A stretch of DNA of 64,000 nucleotides, taken from NCBI GenBank assembly GCA_016934535.1, contig JAFGSQ010000006.1:39799-103798 (forward strand), in the 5' to 3' direction. Position 1 is the stretch's first letter; each line of letters begins with the position of its first letter. This DNA comes from a candidate division WOR-3 bacterium (GTDB taxonomy: Bacteria > SDB-A). A program made the translations under genes and the position numbers. The notes under the pieces were generated by a model. The model made no database searches, was not told where the DNA came from, and was given only the letters and a program-made list of their open reading frames with translations. Positions 8,825 to 16,618 of this stretch are shown piece after piece.

Positions 8825-10573
8825 TTATTCAGCCAGTTTATTGTCTAATACAGATCTCTCTACAATAAGATCTTTGAACACGTCCTCAAGAATTTCTTTT
8901 GTGGTCGCGTAATCCTTGATTTTCAGAATTAACTCCCTTATACCGACTTTGGACATTGATCTTGCTATAAAAGAAAGGATTTGTATCTGCATGTCGACGT
9001 CGTCCTGAGGCGTCAGGATAAGGAAAACGAGCTGAGAAGGTTTTCCGTCTGGGGAATCCCAGTCTATGCCGGTTTCACTTTTACCGAAAACAACTACAGG
9101 CTTCTTCAATTCTTTCATTCTCGCGTGCGGAACTGCTATACCCTCCTCTAAAGCCGTACTGACAAGTTCTTCTCGGGCAGAGACTTCATTCAGTATCAAT
9201 GATTTTTCAAGTCCGCAGATATCCGAAGCGGACGCACATAGTATTTCAAGAGCTTTGAATTTTTCCTCTACGCCAAGGTCTTCGATGATGCCTTTTCTTG
9301 AAAATTTTAAAACGCCTTGTCCTCTGTATCTTTTTCCGACTACAAACGACAGCCATGGCCCTAAAATTATTGAAGAAATGATCGCACCGGCAATTATAGC
9401 TACATAGACGCTTTGCGTTATAAGACCGAGCTCCACGGCCAGAGTGCTTATTACAATGTGCATCTCTCCGCCAGGTGTGTGGAGAACCGCTATGGTGGCT
9501 CTGTTTTGCCTTGGTGTTCTGGCGAAAATGGTCCCAATGTATGCCGCCAAAAATCTAGCGATTATACCGATGAGAGACATAAATGCGACGAGAAATAAAT
9601 CGAGATTTGCAAGTATATCGAATTTCAAGCCTATGTTGACAAAAAACAGGGGCACAAAAACTGCGTGAACTATGTGCGATATAGTCGTCCTCGTCTTTTC
9701 CGAAAGATCTTTAGCCTCTCCCGCTATCATTCCGGCTATAAAAAAACCGAAAAGAGCGTGAATTCCTATTCTTTGCGTCATTGCGCCGAAAGCGAGTCCT
9801 GTGAGGACGACAGCAGTCAAGGCATAGCCTGAATTATCGTGTGTTCTTTTCTTTATCTGCGTAACTATAAAAGAAATGACGTGCCTGCCGGCAGTCAAAG
9901 CGGCAACAGTGAACAATAGTGTCGCGCCGGCTATTTTCAGCGTAAAAACAATGTCGAACGATCCGTGAGAAAATATTCCGAGGACAATGGTGAATATCAT
10001 CCAGCCGATGATGTCGTTAATTGAAAGGCAGGAGATGACTAGAAATCCCATGTCCGTCTTCAGCAGGTTCATGTCCTTCATAGCTCTTATTGCTACGGGC
10101 AAAGCGCTTATTGTCATAATAGTGCTCAAAAAAACCGTGAACAGAATCCTGTTGTCCGGATCAACCAGATATTTCGACGGCAGAAAATATATGAAAATCC
10201 CGCTTATTATCATCGGAAGAAAGATGTCGAACGAAGAAATCTTCGCCGCTTTTTTCTTTTGTTTCCAAATACTTGAAAAGTTCACTTCGAGTCCTGTAGA
10301 AAGAAGAAGTAAAAGAATTCCCGTCCACGCGATAGTCTCAAGCATGTTGCGTTGTATTATGTCGTCAGGGAACAAAGCGCCGAAAAAATTTGGGAACAAG
10401 CGTCCTATTATAGTCGGCCCCCAAATTATACCTACAAGTATATCCGCAGTAACCGTAGGTTGTTTCAAGCGGGAAAAAATAAGACCTAATAATTTCGCCG
10501 AAGAAAGAAGAACAAAAATCTGTAAAAGAAACAGGAGAATATGACTTTCGTCAAGAAAGTGAACTCCGCCCAA
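8825..10573 (-). CDS. CPA2 cation:proton antiporter with C-terminal PTS EIIA-like domain
   Basis: 582 aa. The first ~410 residues give about 12-13 transmembrane helices of the KefB/NapA-like Na+(K+)/H+ exchanger fold (LKQPTVTADILVGIIWGP, SINDIIGWMIF, FFIAGMIAGEA, HTPGGEMHIVIS). The last ~145 residues match a PTS fructose/mannitol-type EIIA domain, with the phosphorylatable histidine in EEGIAVPHARM. The fusion suggests transport gated by a phosphorelay or by a ligand rather than sugar uptake; this is inference. Start is TTG, supported by AGAAGG 7 bases upstream; no nearby in-frame ATG exists. It is monocistronic. Confidence 0.85.
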   Translation of the reverse strand: MGGVHFLDESHILLFLLQIFVLLSSAKLLGLIFSRLKQPTVTADILVGIIWGPTIIGRLFPNFFGALFPDDIIQRNMLETIAWTGILLLLLSTGLEVNFSSIWKQKKKAAKISSFDIFLPMIISGIFIYFLPSKYLVDPDNRILFTVFLSTIMTISALPVAIRAMKDMNLLKTDMGFLVISCLSINDIIGWMIFTIVLGIFSHGSFDIVFTLKIAGATLLFTVAALTAGRHVISFIVTQIKKRTHDNSGYALTAVVLTGLAFGAMTQRIGIHALFGFFIAGMIAGEAKDLSEKTRTTISHIVHAVFVPLFFVNIGLKFDILANLDLFLVAFMSLIGIIARFLAAYIGTIFARTPRQNRATIAVLHTPGGEMHIVISTLAVELGLITQSVYVAIIAGAIISSIILGPWLSFVVGKRYRGQGVLKFSRKGIIEDLGVEEKFKALEILCASASDICGLEKSLILNEVSAREELVSTALEEGIAVPHARMKELKKPVVVFGKSETGIDWDSPDGKPSQLVFLILTPQDDVDMQIQILSFIARSMSKVGIRELILKIKDYATTKEILEDVFKDLIVERSVLDNKLAE

Positions 10574-10719
10574 GACACCGCCTTCTTTGAAGTCAAATAA
10601 ATCTTGTGTCGCAAGTGAAATTTAACATTTATCCTGCAGGATTTGAAGAAAATTCAATTCATTTCGCAACTCGTGTCGCTAAACCGGCATAATATATGTG
10701 TTATTTTCGCAGGGTTATT

Positions 10720-12114
10720 TCAAATCCATTTTTCAGGCGTCGCGTTTTTCTCGTTGTTTTTCACCGGGAAAAGTATTATTCGGCGTAAATAATCGACTCC
10801 CCACCTGTATCGAGTTCCGCAGGAAGTGCATGTATAACCTGGAGCCGTGTCTTTTCCGCCCGTCTTCTGCACGTGAGAGAATTTTTTACATATAGGGCAG
10901 ACTGGATCTAGAGCTGTTTTCGGAGCGAGCATATCCAAATTGGGGTCGAGCATACTTCTCAGTATTTCATCAAATTTCACTCTGATCTCTTTGAGCGGAC
11001 CCGTGTATGTTCTCGTAATCGTTTTTATTTTCTGATGCGTCACTGCATGAGTTCCGACCGTGAGAATCGTCACCGGAATTCCATTGAGTGGTTCGGCGAA
11101 GCTGATATACGTTTTTCCGCCGGCTTCACGCTTCAGATTGACAATGAACTCCGGAGGAATTATGTACAATACGTTTCCGGGGTATGTCCGATTGTGATCC
11201 AATAAAAACTCTGCTTTGTCCGGACCTGTCTGTGCGCCTATGCCCAGAAGAAGTACAATAAAATTCGGCGAGACCGCCATAAATAAATCGCCGTTCAAGG
11301 GATTGGTGTCATTCTCCCTCGGCGCGTATGAAATCTGCTGGAATATCAGTTTAAATTGTGAAAGATTCTCCGCGAAAGGTATAAGCTCCGATTTCAGCTT
11401 TAACCTGTCGTAAGACTTGTCGAATTGATCCAGGCGATACGCTTTTTGTCTCAGTGCCTCTCTTGCTTGTTCTTTGTCCTTTAGCCTGGCTTCCCAGTCG
11501 GCTTTATCCCGCGCGTTTTCAGCCGCTTCAGCTTTCCTTCTTTCTTCTAAATCTATTTTTGTAATCCGGTTTATGTACTCTTCGCATTCAGAAAGCAGTT
11601 TTCTGTCAATTTTAATACCTTTCGAAAATAGCTTTATCCTCTCTTTCACTGTCTCAAGAAAATAATCGTCTTTATTTCTTCTGCTCCATGTTTTCAAGGC
11701 GGCGACTTCTAATTCGGAGTTTTTTGAACCGGTTAAAACCGCACTCAGAAAAAAGTCTACGGCTTTGACAATTTTCTTTTTGTGCAAATTTATCAAAACT
11801 ACATTGAATAAAAAAGAAAGCATTCCGCTCAAGACCGTCATGATTAAAAATATAAGTATCTTTAAAAAAAAGTTGGGATTGAATCCAGTTCGGGGAAAAA
11901 TAAAAAAGACGCTCAATGCGGAAAGGAATACAAGAAAAAAAGCCAACACTTTGGATAAAACGTGGCTTTCGGCGCCTTTTATAAATTCAAAATTCAGGCC
12001 GTTCCTTTCTGTAGAAAAATCTTTCATTTTTTCGTAACGGTCAAAATATTTGATTTTTAGCTTTTCTATGTCGGGAAAACCGTTTTGTAACTCTTCCTTT
12101 TTTTCTTCCTGCAT
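10720..12114 (-). CDS. Membrane protein with C-terminal zinc ribbon, unknown function
   Basis: 464 aa, not recognised as a named family. Two hydrophobic helices lie at about residues 56-115 (FFLVFLSALSVFFIF and a second ending LFNVVLINLH). A charged coiled-coil stretch rich in E/K/R follows (about 175-230), then a globular region, and finally a zinc ribbon with CPICKKF and CTSCGTRY (two CxxC pairs) near residue 415-440. The central part has mixed alpha/beta character with no catalytic motif visible. Start ATG follows AAGGGT. It stands alone between the antiporter and a small secreted protein gene. Probable cytoplasmic-facing membrane-anchored protein. Confidence 0.65.
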   Translation of the reverse strand: MQEEKKEELQNGFPDIEKLKIKYFDRYEKMKDFSTERNGLNFEFIKGAESHVLSKVLAFFLVFLSALSVFFIFPRTGFNPNFFLKILIFLIMTVLSGMLSFLFNVVLINLHKKKIVKAVDFFLSAVLTGSKNSELEVAALKTWSRRNKDDYFLETVKERIKLFSKGIKIDRKLLSECEEYINRITKIDLEERRKAEAAENARDKADWEARLKDKEQAREALRQKAYRLDQFDKSYDRLKLKSELIPFAENLSQFKLIFQQISYAPRENDTNPLNGDLFMAVSPNFIVLLLGIGAQTGPDKAEFLLDHNRTYPGNVLYIIPPEFIVNLKREAGGKTYISFAEPLNGIPVTILTVGTHAVTHQKIKTITRTYTGPLKEIRVKFDEILRSMLDPNLDMLAPKTALDPVCPICKKFSHVQKTGGKDTAPGYTCTSCGTRYRWGVDYLRRIILFPVKNNEKNATPEKWI

Positions 12115-12190
12115 ATACCCTTTTTATCAGTCTTTAAAATATATTTTTACAGATAATTTTCTCCAAAAATAAATTGAAAATCCAATTAAT

Positions 12191-12568
12191 TCATTTAAAG
12201 TCAATTTCGCTGGAATTAATAAAACCGTCGGAATTCTCGTTAATGTATTCCTCGAGAGCACTTTCTTCTATCAATATTGTCTGTTCGCCGGTTTTCGTGA
12301 ATTCATTTCTTGCTGGTTTTTCTGTTAATTTAATAAAAAAATCGAATCCTTCAAATTCTGAAATGTCACTAATTCTCATTGTCACGACATCGTATGTCTG
12401 CACATAATCTTCTCCGTCTTCACCCGTATAAAATATTTTGATTTCTTCTCTCTTGTAATCAGAAAAAGTCGCCACCATTTCAATTTTTCCGGACCATGCA
12501 GATGCTGTGCCGCTGCAGGTTAGAACCACAAATGACAGATATGAAAAGAAGGCTCTTGCTAAATACAT
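12191..12568 (-). CDS. Small secreted protein, unknown function
   Basis: 125 aa. The N-terminus is a good Sec signal peptide (hydrophobic core FFSYLSFVVLTCSGTASA, cleavage probably after ASA). The mature ~100 residues are acidic, with alternating beta-like pattern and the motif GEDGEDYVQTYDVV; no domain is recognised. It is transcribed divergently from the plus-strand lipoprotein gene. Likely periplasmic. Confidence 0.55.
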   Translation of the reverse strand: MYLARAFFSYLSFVVLTCSGTASAWSGKIEMVATFSDYKREEIKIFYTGEDGEDYVQTYDVVTMRISDISEFEGFDFFIKLTEKPARNEFTKTGEQTILIEESALEEYINENSDGFINSSEIDFK

Positions 12569-12905
12569 AACAATCCTCCAAATTAAAGTTTAAATACACT
12601 GACAATTGAATTATATACGACAAATTTGCCGGAAAGACAAATTACAAAATTTTAATGCACGGACTATGACAAACGACTTTATTCAATTTAAAAAGATCTT
12701 ATTTAATCCTCCCCCATTATCGCCAGTTAAACAAAAACAATCACGGGTAATAATTTCATTGAGAGGTCATATCCGTTTTTTAAAATGTTTATTTCAAAGC
12801 CATAAGCAACTATGAAGCCTAATCTAATGATGTTTGTTTGAATCGTCATTCTTGTTATAATTAATGAGATTATTATTCAACACTCTAATAAAGGATTAAG
12901 TTTTT
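12569..12905. other. Divergent intergenic region
   Basis: 337 bases between the minus-strand secreted-protein gene and the plus-strand lipoprotein gene. Very AT-rich. It holds the probable promoter of the plus-strand gene at its right end. No credible gene, repeat or hairpin was seen in the rest; short frames here lack ribosome-binding sites. Confidence 0.6.
12853..12861 (+). promoter_or_regulatory. Probable extended -10 promoter element
   Basis: The bases TGTTATAAT form an extended -10 box (TGnTATAAT) 45 bases upstream of the lipoprotein start. A weak TTGTTT lies 16 bases further upstream as a possible -35. Assigned by eye, not by mapping. Confidence 0.45.
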
Positions 12906-13670
12906 ATGAGTGCCTTGAATTGTTTTGCTCTTATTTTTGTTTCTTTGTCAGCCTGTTCCAACCTTCAAAAAGCAAATCTTGACAGCAATTACTGTCAAAA
13001 TAAAGTAGACGAATTTAATCAACTTATTAAGCCGTATTTTTGTTACGAGGAAACTGATCCGGACAAACGATTTGACGTTACAAATTTCTTACTAGTCCTC
13101 GACCTCCTTTCCATGGACAGCGGCTATCGCCTGGATTTCCTTTACATGCCTGTCGCCGGAGGCGGGCAACCTGTTCTGGTTTCGATACCTGTATCACAGT
13201 CCATCGATGAATTCGCTGATAAATTCAGAGATATATTTACAGAGGAAGAATGGCAAAATAACGCGGCTTACGATAAATTCTTTGAACACATTCGAACCGA
13301 CGGTTCACCGGAAGCCTTTTTCCAGCTAGCCATTCTCGGAATTATGGGCAATCATTTCTGCCTTTTCTGGCATTCCCTGGAGTTAGACGATGTCATCATC
13401 TGCAGCCAAAGTGGTCTCGATGAACTTATCAACACCCTTTTGTCCGAAGGATTCCAGATTCCGCCGGACGCACTTAAAACAGCGCGCGAGACCGACCTTA
13501 CTCCTTCAATTATAATGACTGAAAATTCAGTTGAAATATCAGTTATAGCCTTTACTAAATACGGAGGATTTGAGAAACACACGCTTGTTTTTAATTCTGA
13601 ATTTCCTCACATTCTGCTTTCAAGAAACATTGAAACTGTCGCTTGGTGCTTTATAGGAGGAATTCACTAA
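12906..13670 (+). CDS. Lipoprotein of unknown function
   Basis: 254 aa, the only confidently called gene on the plus strand. The N-terminus is a lipoprotein signal ending in a lipobox LSAC (Cys at residue 17). The mature part begins SNLQKANLDS and has no recognised domain; it is mixed alpha/beta with several Trp and Phe residues and ends GGFEKHTLVFNSEF...IETVAWCF. AAAGGA lies about 10 bases before the ATG, a promoter-like extended -10 lies upstream, and a terminator-like hairpin follows. It stands as a single-gene unit against the general strand bias. Confidence 0.6.
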   Translation: MSALNCFALIFVSLSACSNLQKANLDSNYCQNKVDEFNQLIKPYFCYEETDPDKRFDVTNFLLVLDLLSMDSGYRLDFLYMPVAGGGQPVLVSIPVSQSIDEFADKFRDIFTEEEWQNNAAYDKFFEHIRTDGSPEAFFQLAILGIMGNHFCLFWHSLELDDVIICSQSGLDELINTLLSEGFQIPPDALKTARETDLTPSIIMTENSVEISVIAFTKYGGFEKHTLVFNSEFPHILLSRNIETVAWCFIGGIH

Positions 13671-13690
13671 AACAGGATAAGCGTCATCTC

Positions 13691-13713
13691 AACAGGACTG
13701 ATTGTCTGTTTTT
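13691..13713 (+). terminator. Probable Rho-independent terminator of the lipoprotein gene
   Basis: AACAG-G-AC, loop TGATT, then GTCTGTT forms a 7-bp stem with one bulged base and runs into a T tract. It lies 20 bases after the stop codon of the plus-strand lipoprotein gene, where a terminator is expected. Confidence 0.5.
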
Positions 13714-13779
13714 CTGCTACAAGCAAAATTTCTCAATAATTTGACAATCATTTGCTTCCTGAACTCAGTGTGTAAGTTT

Positions 13780-14367
13780 CTATATGTCTTTTCGGGGATA
13801 TACTTTTAAATACGGTGATTCACCGGAGCAATTTTTGCATTTGTCTCCGTGTTTGACGGGATATGCTTCTTTACAAACCGGGCAAATTCCTGAGGGACCG
13901 CCTCTTTCTCTTGTCAATTTTTTCGAATCGACAAGCACATTTTGCCGGCTTAGAATATTTTGGCCGGCTTCTTTGATCTGAAACAGCAAAAGATCTTTGT
14001 CTTGATCTTTTTTTGGTTTAAGCTTAAAAAACCAACTGTTGATTTCAGGCCAATTTATCAATTTTTCCGCATCAAGATAAACTCTCACGCCGTTGCCGGA
14101 TTTTTTTTCATATAATGTAACGGCAAATTTTCCAAAATCAAAAACTTTCAGCCATCCGTTGCCTATTGTACAAGGAGTGAGTATCTGAACGGCGTCGGGA
14201 AGACATGACTGAGTTTCGCAAATGGCGTCAAAAAAATCTCCTTCGGGAAGATTTTTCATGGCTAAATCAATAATAAAGCCGCCTATCAGCAAACCGGGAG
14301 CCAGACTGCCGTGAAAAGATTCGACCAGTCTGATATATTCTTCGTATGAGTATTTCCCTATGTTCAC
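13780..14367 (-). CDS. fmdE: FmdE family protein with C-terminal zinc finger
   Basis: 195 aa. FHGSLAPGLLIGGF and CETQSCLPDAVQILTPCTIGNG are the signature of the FmdE family, named for a gene linked to molybdenum formylmethanofuran dehydrogenase. The C-terminus carries a zinc ribbon, CPVCKEAYPV and CKNCSG. The biochemical role is not established; the family travels with Mo/W enzymes and is thought to help with the metal or cofactor. Here it follows modC by 19 bases and ends the fdh-mod block, which agrees with such a role. GTG start with only a weak ribosome-binding site. Confidence 0.82.
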   Translation of the reverse strand: MNIGKYSYEEYIRLVESFHGSLAPGLLIGGFIIDLAMKNLPEGDFFDAICETQSCLPDAVQILTPCTIGNGWLKVFDFGKFAVTLYEKKSGNGVRVYLDAEKLINWPEINSWFFKLKPKKDQDKDLLLFQIKEAGQNILSRQNVLVDSKKLTRERGGPSGICPVCKEAYPVKHGDKCKNCSGESPYLKVYPRKDI

Positions 14368-14386
14368 TTGCCTGAAATCTCCATTT

Positions 14387-15100
14387 TCAGTATGCCAATG
14401 CCAGTTTCGGCTCCCTCGCCGCTTTGTTTACTTTTCCCTCGTCTGCTTCTGTATTTAATAATTGCTGATCCCATTCCTTGTCAATTTTCCCGTCAACAAT
14501 CGGCAACATCTCATCCGCGAGGAACAATGCTTCGTTAATGTCGTGAGTGACATAAACTATCGGAACAGAAAGACTTTGCTTTAATTTTTTCAATTCCTCT
14601 CTGAGACTGCGGCGCGTGACAAAATCCAGGGCAGAGAACGGCTCGTCCAGAAGAAGAATCTTCGGTTTTCTCGCGAGCGCCTGACAGAAGGCGCATCTCT
14701 GTCTTTCGCCGCCAGACACCTGATAAGGTTTTCTGTCTGAAATATGGCTTATTTTAAACGCATCAAAAAGGTCGTAAACCTCTTTTTTATCGACGGCGGC
14801 AAACGCAGCATTATCAAATAAACTGAGGTGCGGGAAAAGTGTGTAATCCTGGAACACATATCCGGTTCTTCTTTTCTGCGGAGATAAAAACCGCTTGGCG
14901 GAAGAATCGAACCATACATCATCGCTTACGGATATTTTTCCCGTGTCCGGTTTTTCGAGTCCTGCGAGCATTCGAACGACAGTTGTCTTGCCGCTGCCGG
15001 AAGGTCCAATCAACACTGCTATCTTGCCTTCTTCGCAGGAAAAAGATAAGTCAATTACATAATGGTAAAGTTTCTTCTTTAAAGATACGCTTAATGACAT
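14387..15100 (-). CDS. modC: Molybdate/tungstate ABC transporter ATPase ModC
   Basis: 237 aa ABC ATPase. Walker A is GPSGSGKTT (residues 32-40), the signature is VSGGERQRC, Walker B is ILLLDEPFSALD, and the switch histidine is in VTHDINEA. It is shorter than E. coli ModC (about 350 aa) and lacks the C-terminal TOBE/MOP domains that sense molybdate, so oxyanion feedback must occur elsewhere, if at all. It overlaps the modB stop by 10 bases, showing tight translational coupling. Energises oxyanion import for the neighbouring formate dehydrogenase. Confidence 0.86.
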   Translation of the reverse strand: MSLSVSLKKKLYHYVIDLSFSCEEGKIAVLIGPSGSGKTTVVRMLAGLEKPDTGKISVSDDVWFDSSAKRFLSPQKRRTGYVFQDYTLFPHLSLFDNAAFAAVDKKEVYDLFDAFKISHISDRKPYQVSGGERQRCAFCQALARKPKILLLDEPFSALDFVTRRSLREELKKLKQSLSVPIVYVTHDINEALFLADEMLPIVDGKIDKEWDQQLLNTEADEGKVNKAAREPKLALAY

Positions 15101-15753
15101 ATTCTTTTTTCAGTAAGTTTATTGACAACCAGTAAAAACACAAAACTTATCGGGATCATGCTCAAAGACAAAATTCCCGCGGTCGAGTAATCCATCTTTT
15201 CAACCGCTTCGTAAATAGCTATAGATGCAACCTTCGTGACGCCTCTTATGCTTCCTCCGACCATGACTATTACCCCGAAAGCTCCCATTGTGTGAATGAA
15301 AACAAGGACTGCTGCAGCGACGATTCCGCTGATGCTGTTCGGCAGGACAACTTTGAAAAAAACTTTCGGTTCCGACAAACCGAGCACTTTTGCGCTTTCA
15401 ATGAGCCTCGTGTCGATTTTTTGAAACGCAGCTTTCATCGGCTGAACCGCGAAAGGCAAGCTGTATATCACAGTGGCTATTGTAATTGCAATAAAAGTAA
15501 AAAGAAGAGTACTTCCCGTCGCTTTTTCCCAGATACGGCCTATAAAACCTTTCGGCCCCATTGCCATTATCAGATAAAATCCTATCACTGTCGGGGGCAA
15601 AGCGGTCGGAAGATAAAGAAACGATTCAATGAACGGTTTTCCTTTGAATCTGTTGAAAGCCAAAAAATAAGCGAGAGGAGCTCCTAAGACCATCAAAACG
15701 GCAGTTGTTGTAAACGCAAGCTTCAGTGTGACGTATAGAGGCAGTAGATCCAT
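15091..15753 (-). CDS. modB: Molybdate/tungstate ABC transporter permease ModB
   Basis: 220 aa with about five or six transmembrane helices. The EAA loop that docks the ATPase is seen as ESAKVLGLSEPKVFFKVVLPNS, shortened here to key residues E, A, G and L. Opening MDLLPLYVTLKLAFTTTAVL and LPTALPPTVIGFYL match ModB. Its start abuts the modA stop (15753/15754), and its end overlaps modC. Whether it carries molybdate or tungstate cannot be told from the permease. Confidence 0.88.
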   Translation of the reverse strand: MDLLPLYVTLKLAFTTTAVLMVLGAPLAYFLAFNRFKGKPFIESFLYLPTALPPTVIGFYLIMAMGPKGFIGRIWEKATGSTLLFTFIAITIATVIYSLPFAVQPMKAAFQKIDTRLIESAKVLGLSEPKVFFKVVLPNSISGIVAAAVLVFIHTMGAFGVIVMVGGSIRGVTKVASIAIYEAVEKMDYSTAGILSLSMIPISFVFLLVVNKLTEKRICH

Positions 15754-16509
15754 CTATTCGTAACCGTATCTGACATTTATTTGATTTACTTCATTCGACG
15801 ACAAAAATTTAATAAACTCTTCGACCGCTCTTCTGTTTTCAGTTCTGACAAGCAAACAGGCGGATTGTATGACGGGAGGAGCTTCTTCAACGAAGAAATA
15901 ACTTCCCTTCTCTCCTTCGGAGGAAAAAACAGAAGAGTAAGCGCAGAAACCGGCGTCCACTGCTTCAGTGGATGCGTACTGAAAGGCCTGGGCGATCGTC
16001 TGGGCAGTTACAATTCTATCTGACACAGTTTCGGCTAATCCTGCAGATTCCAAAGCTATCAAAGCAGAAGTCCCGTATGGAGCAGTTTCAGGATTGGCCA
16101 AAGCAATTTTTGATATATTTTCCCTTGCCATGGCTGATTTCCAGTCTCCGGAATCCGCGAAATTCGCGTCAGCCGACCAGAGCACTACTTTGCCGCGGGC
16201 ATATATAAAAGGTTTTTCCGAAAGCCCTGCGCTGAAAAGAGATTCCGGTCTTTCTTCGTCGGCAGAGAAAAAAATGTCGTAAGGAGCACCGTTGATTATC
16301 TGATTATAAAGGTTTCCTGAGGATGTGAACGTCGCCTCTATTTCTATACCGGTCTCTTTCTCAAAAGCGGCTTCAATCTCACCGAAGGGCTGAGTGTAGT
16401 TTGCCGCGACCGCGACCTGAATACTTTCAGTTTTTTTTTCACAACCGGTAAATGATAGAACAGAAATACTGACAATTGAAAATACAAAAAATAACGATTT
16501 TAATTTCAT
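15754..16509 (-). CDS. modA: Molybdate/tungstate-binding lipoprotein ModA
   Basis: 251 aa periplasmic binding protein. A lipoprotein signal ends in the lipobox SFTGC, so it is tethered to the membrane. VAVAANYTQPFGEIEAAFE, FTSSGNLYNQIINGAP and YDIFFSADEERPE are ModA-type oxyanion-binding segments. ATG at 16509 is preferred to an upstream in-frame codon because GGAG lies about 9 bases before it and the signal peptide then begins MKLKS. It follows fdhA by about 110 bases that include a strong palindrome. Substrate molybdate or tungstate. Confidence 0.86.
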   Translation of the reverse strand: MKLKSLFFVFSIVSISVLSFTGCEKKTESIQVAVAANYTQPFGEIEAAFEKETGIEIEATFTSSGNLYNQIINGAPYDIFFSADEERPESLFSAGLSEKPFIYARGKVVLWSADANFADSGDWKSAMARENISKIALANPETAPYGTSALIALESAGLAETVSDRIVTAQTIAQAFQYASTEAVDAGFCAYSSVFSSEGEKGSYFFVEEAPPVIQSACLLVRTENRRAVEEFIKFLSSNEVNQINVRYGYE

Positions 16510-16574
16510 TTTATAGCGTCTCCGATATTTGTCACATAACATTTAAGGCATAAAAAAACTCACAAACCAATATA

Positions 16575-16602
16575 ATATCCGGGCATTTTTGAGCCCGGAT
16601 AT
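16575..16602 (-). terminator. Perfect 10-bp palindrome between fdhA and modA
   Basis: ATATCCGGGC and GCCCGGATAT flank an 8-base loop, a perfect hairpin just after the fdhA stop. In the minus-strand sense it is not followed at once by a T run; a T7 tract comes about 25 bases later. It could be a weak terminator, a 3'-end stabiliser that lowers mod expression relative to fdhA, or an operator. Confidence 0.5.
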
Positions 16603-16618
16603 CATATCTCTTAAAAGC

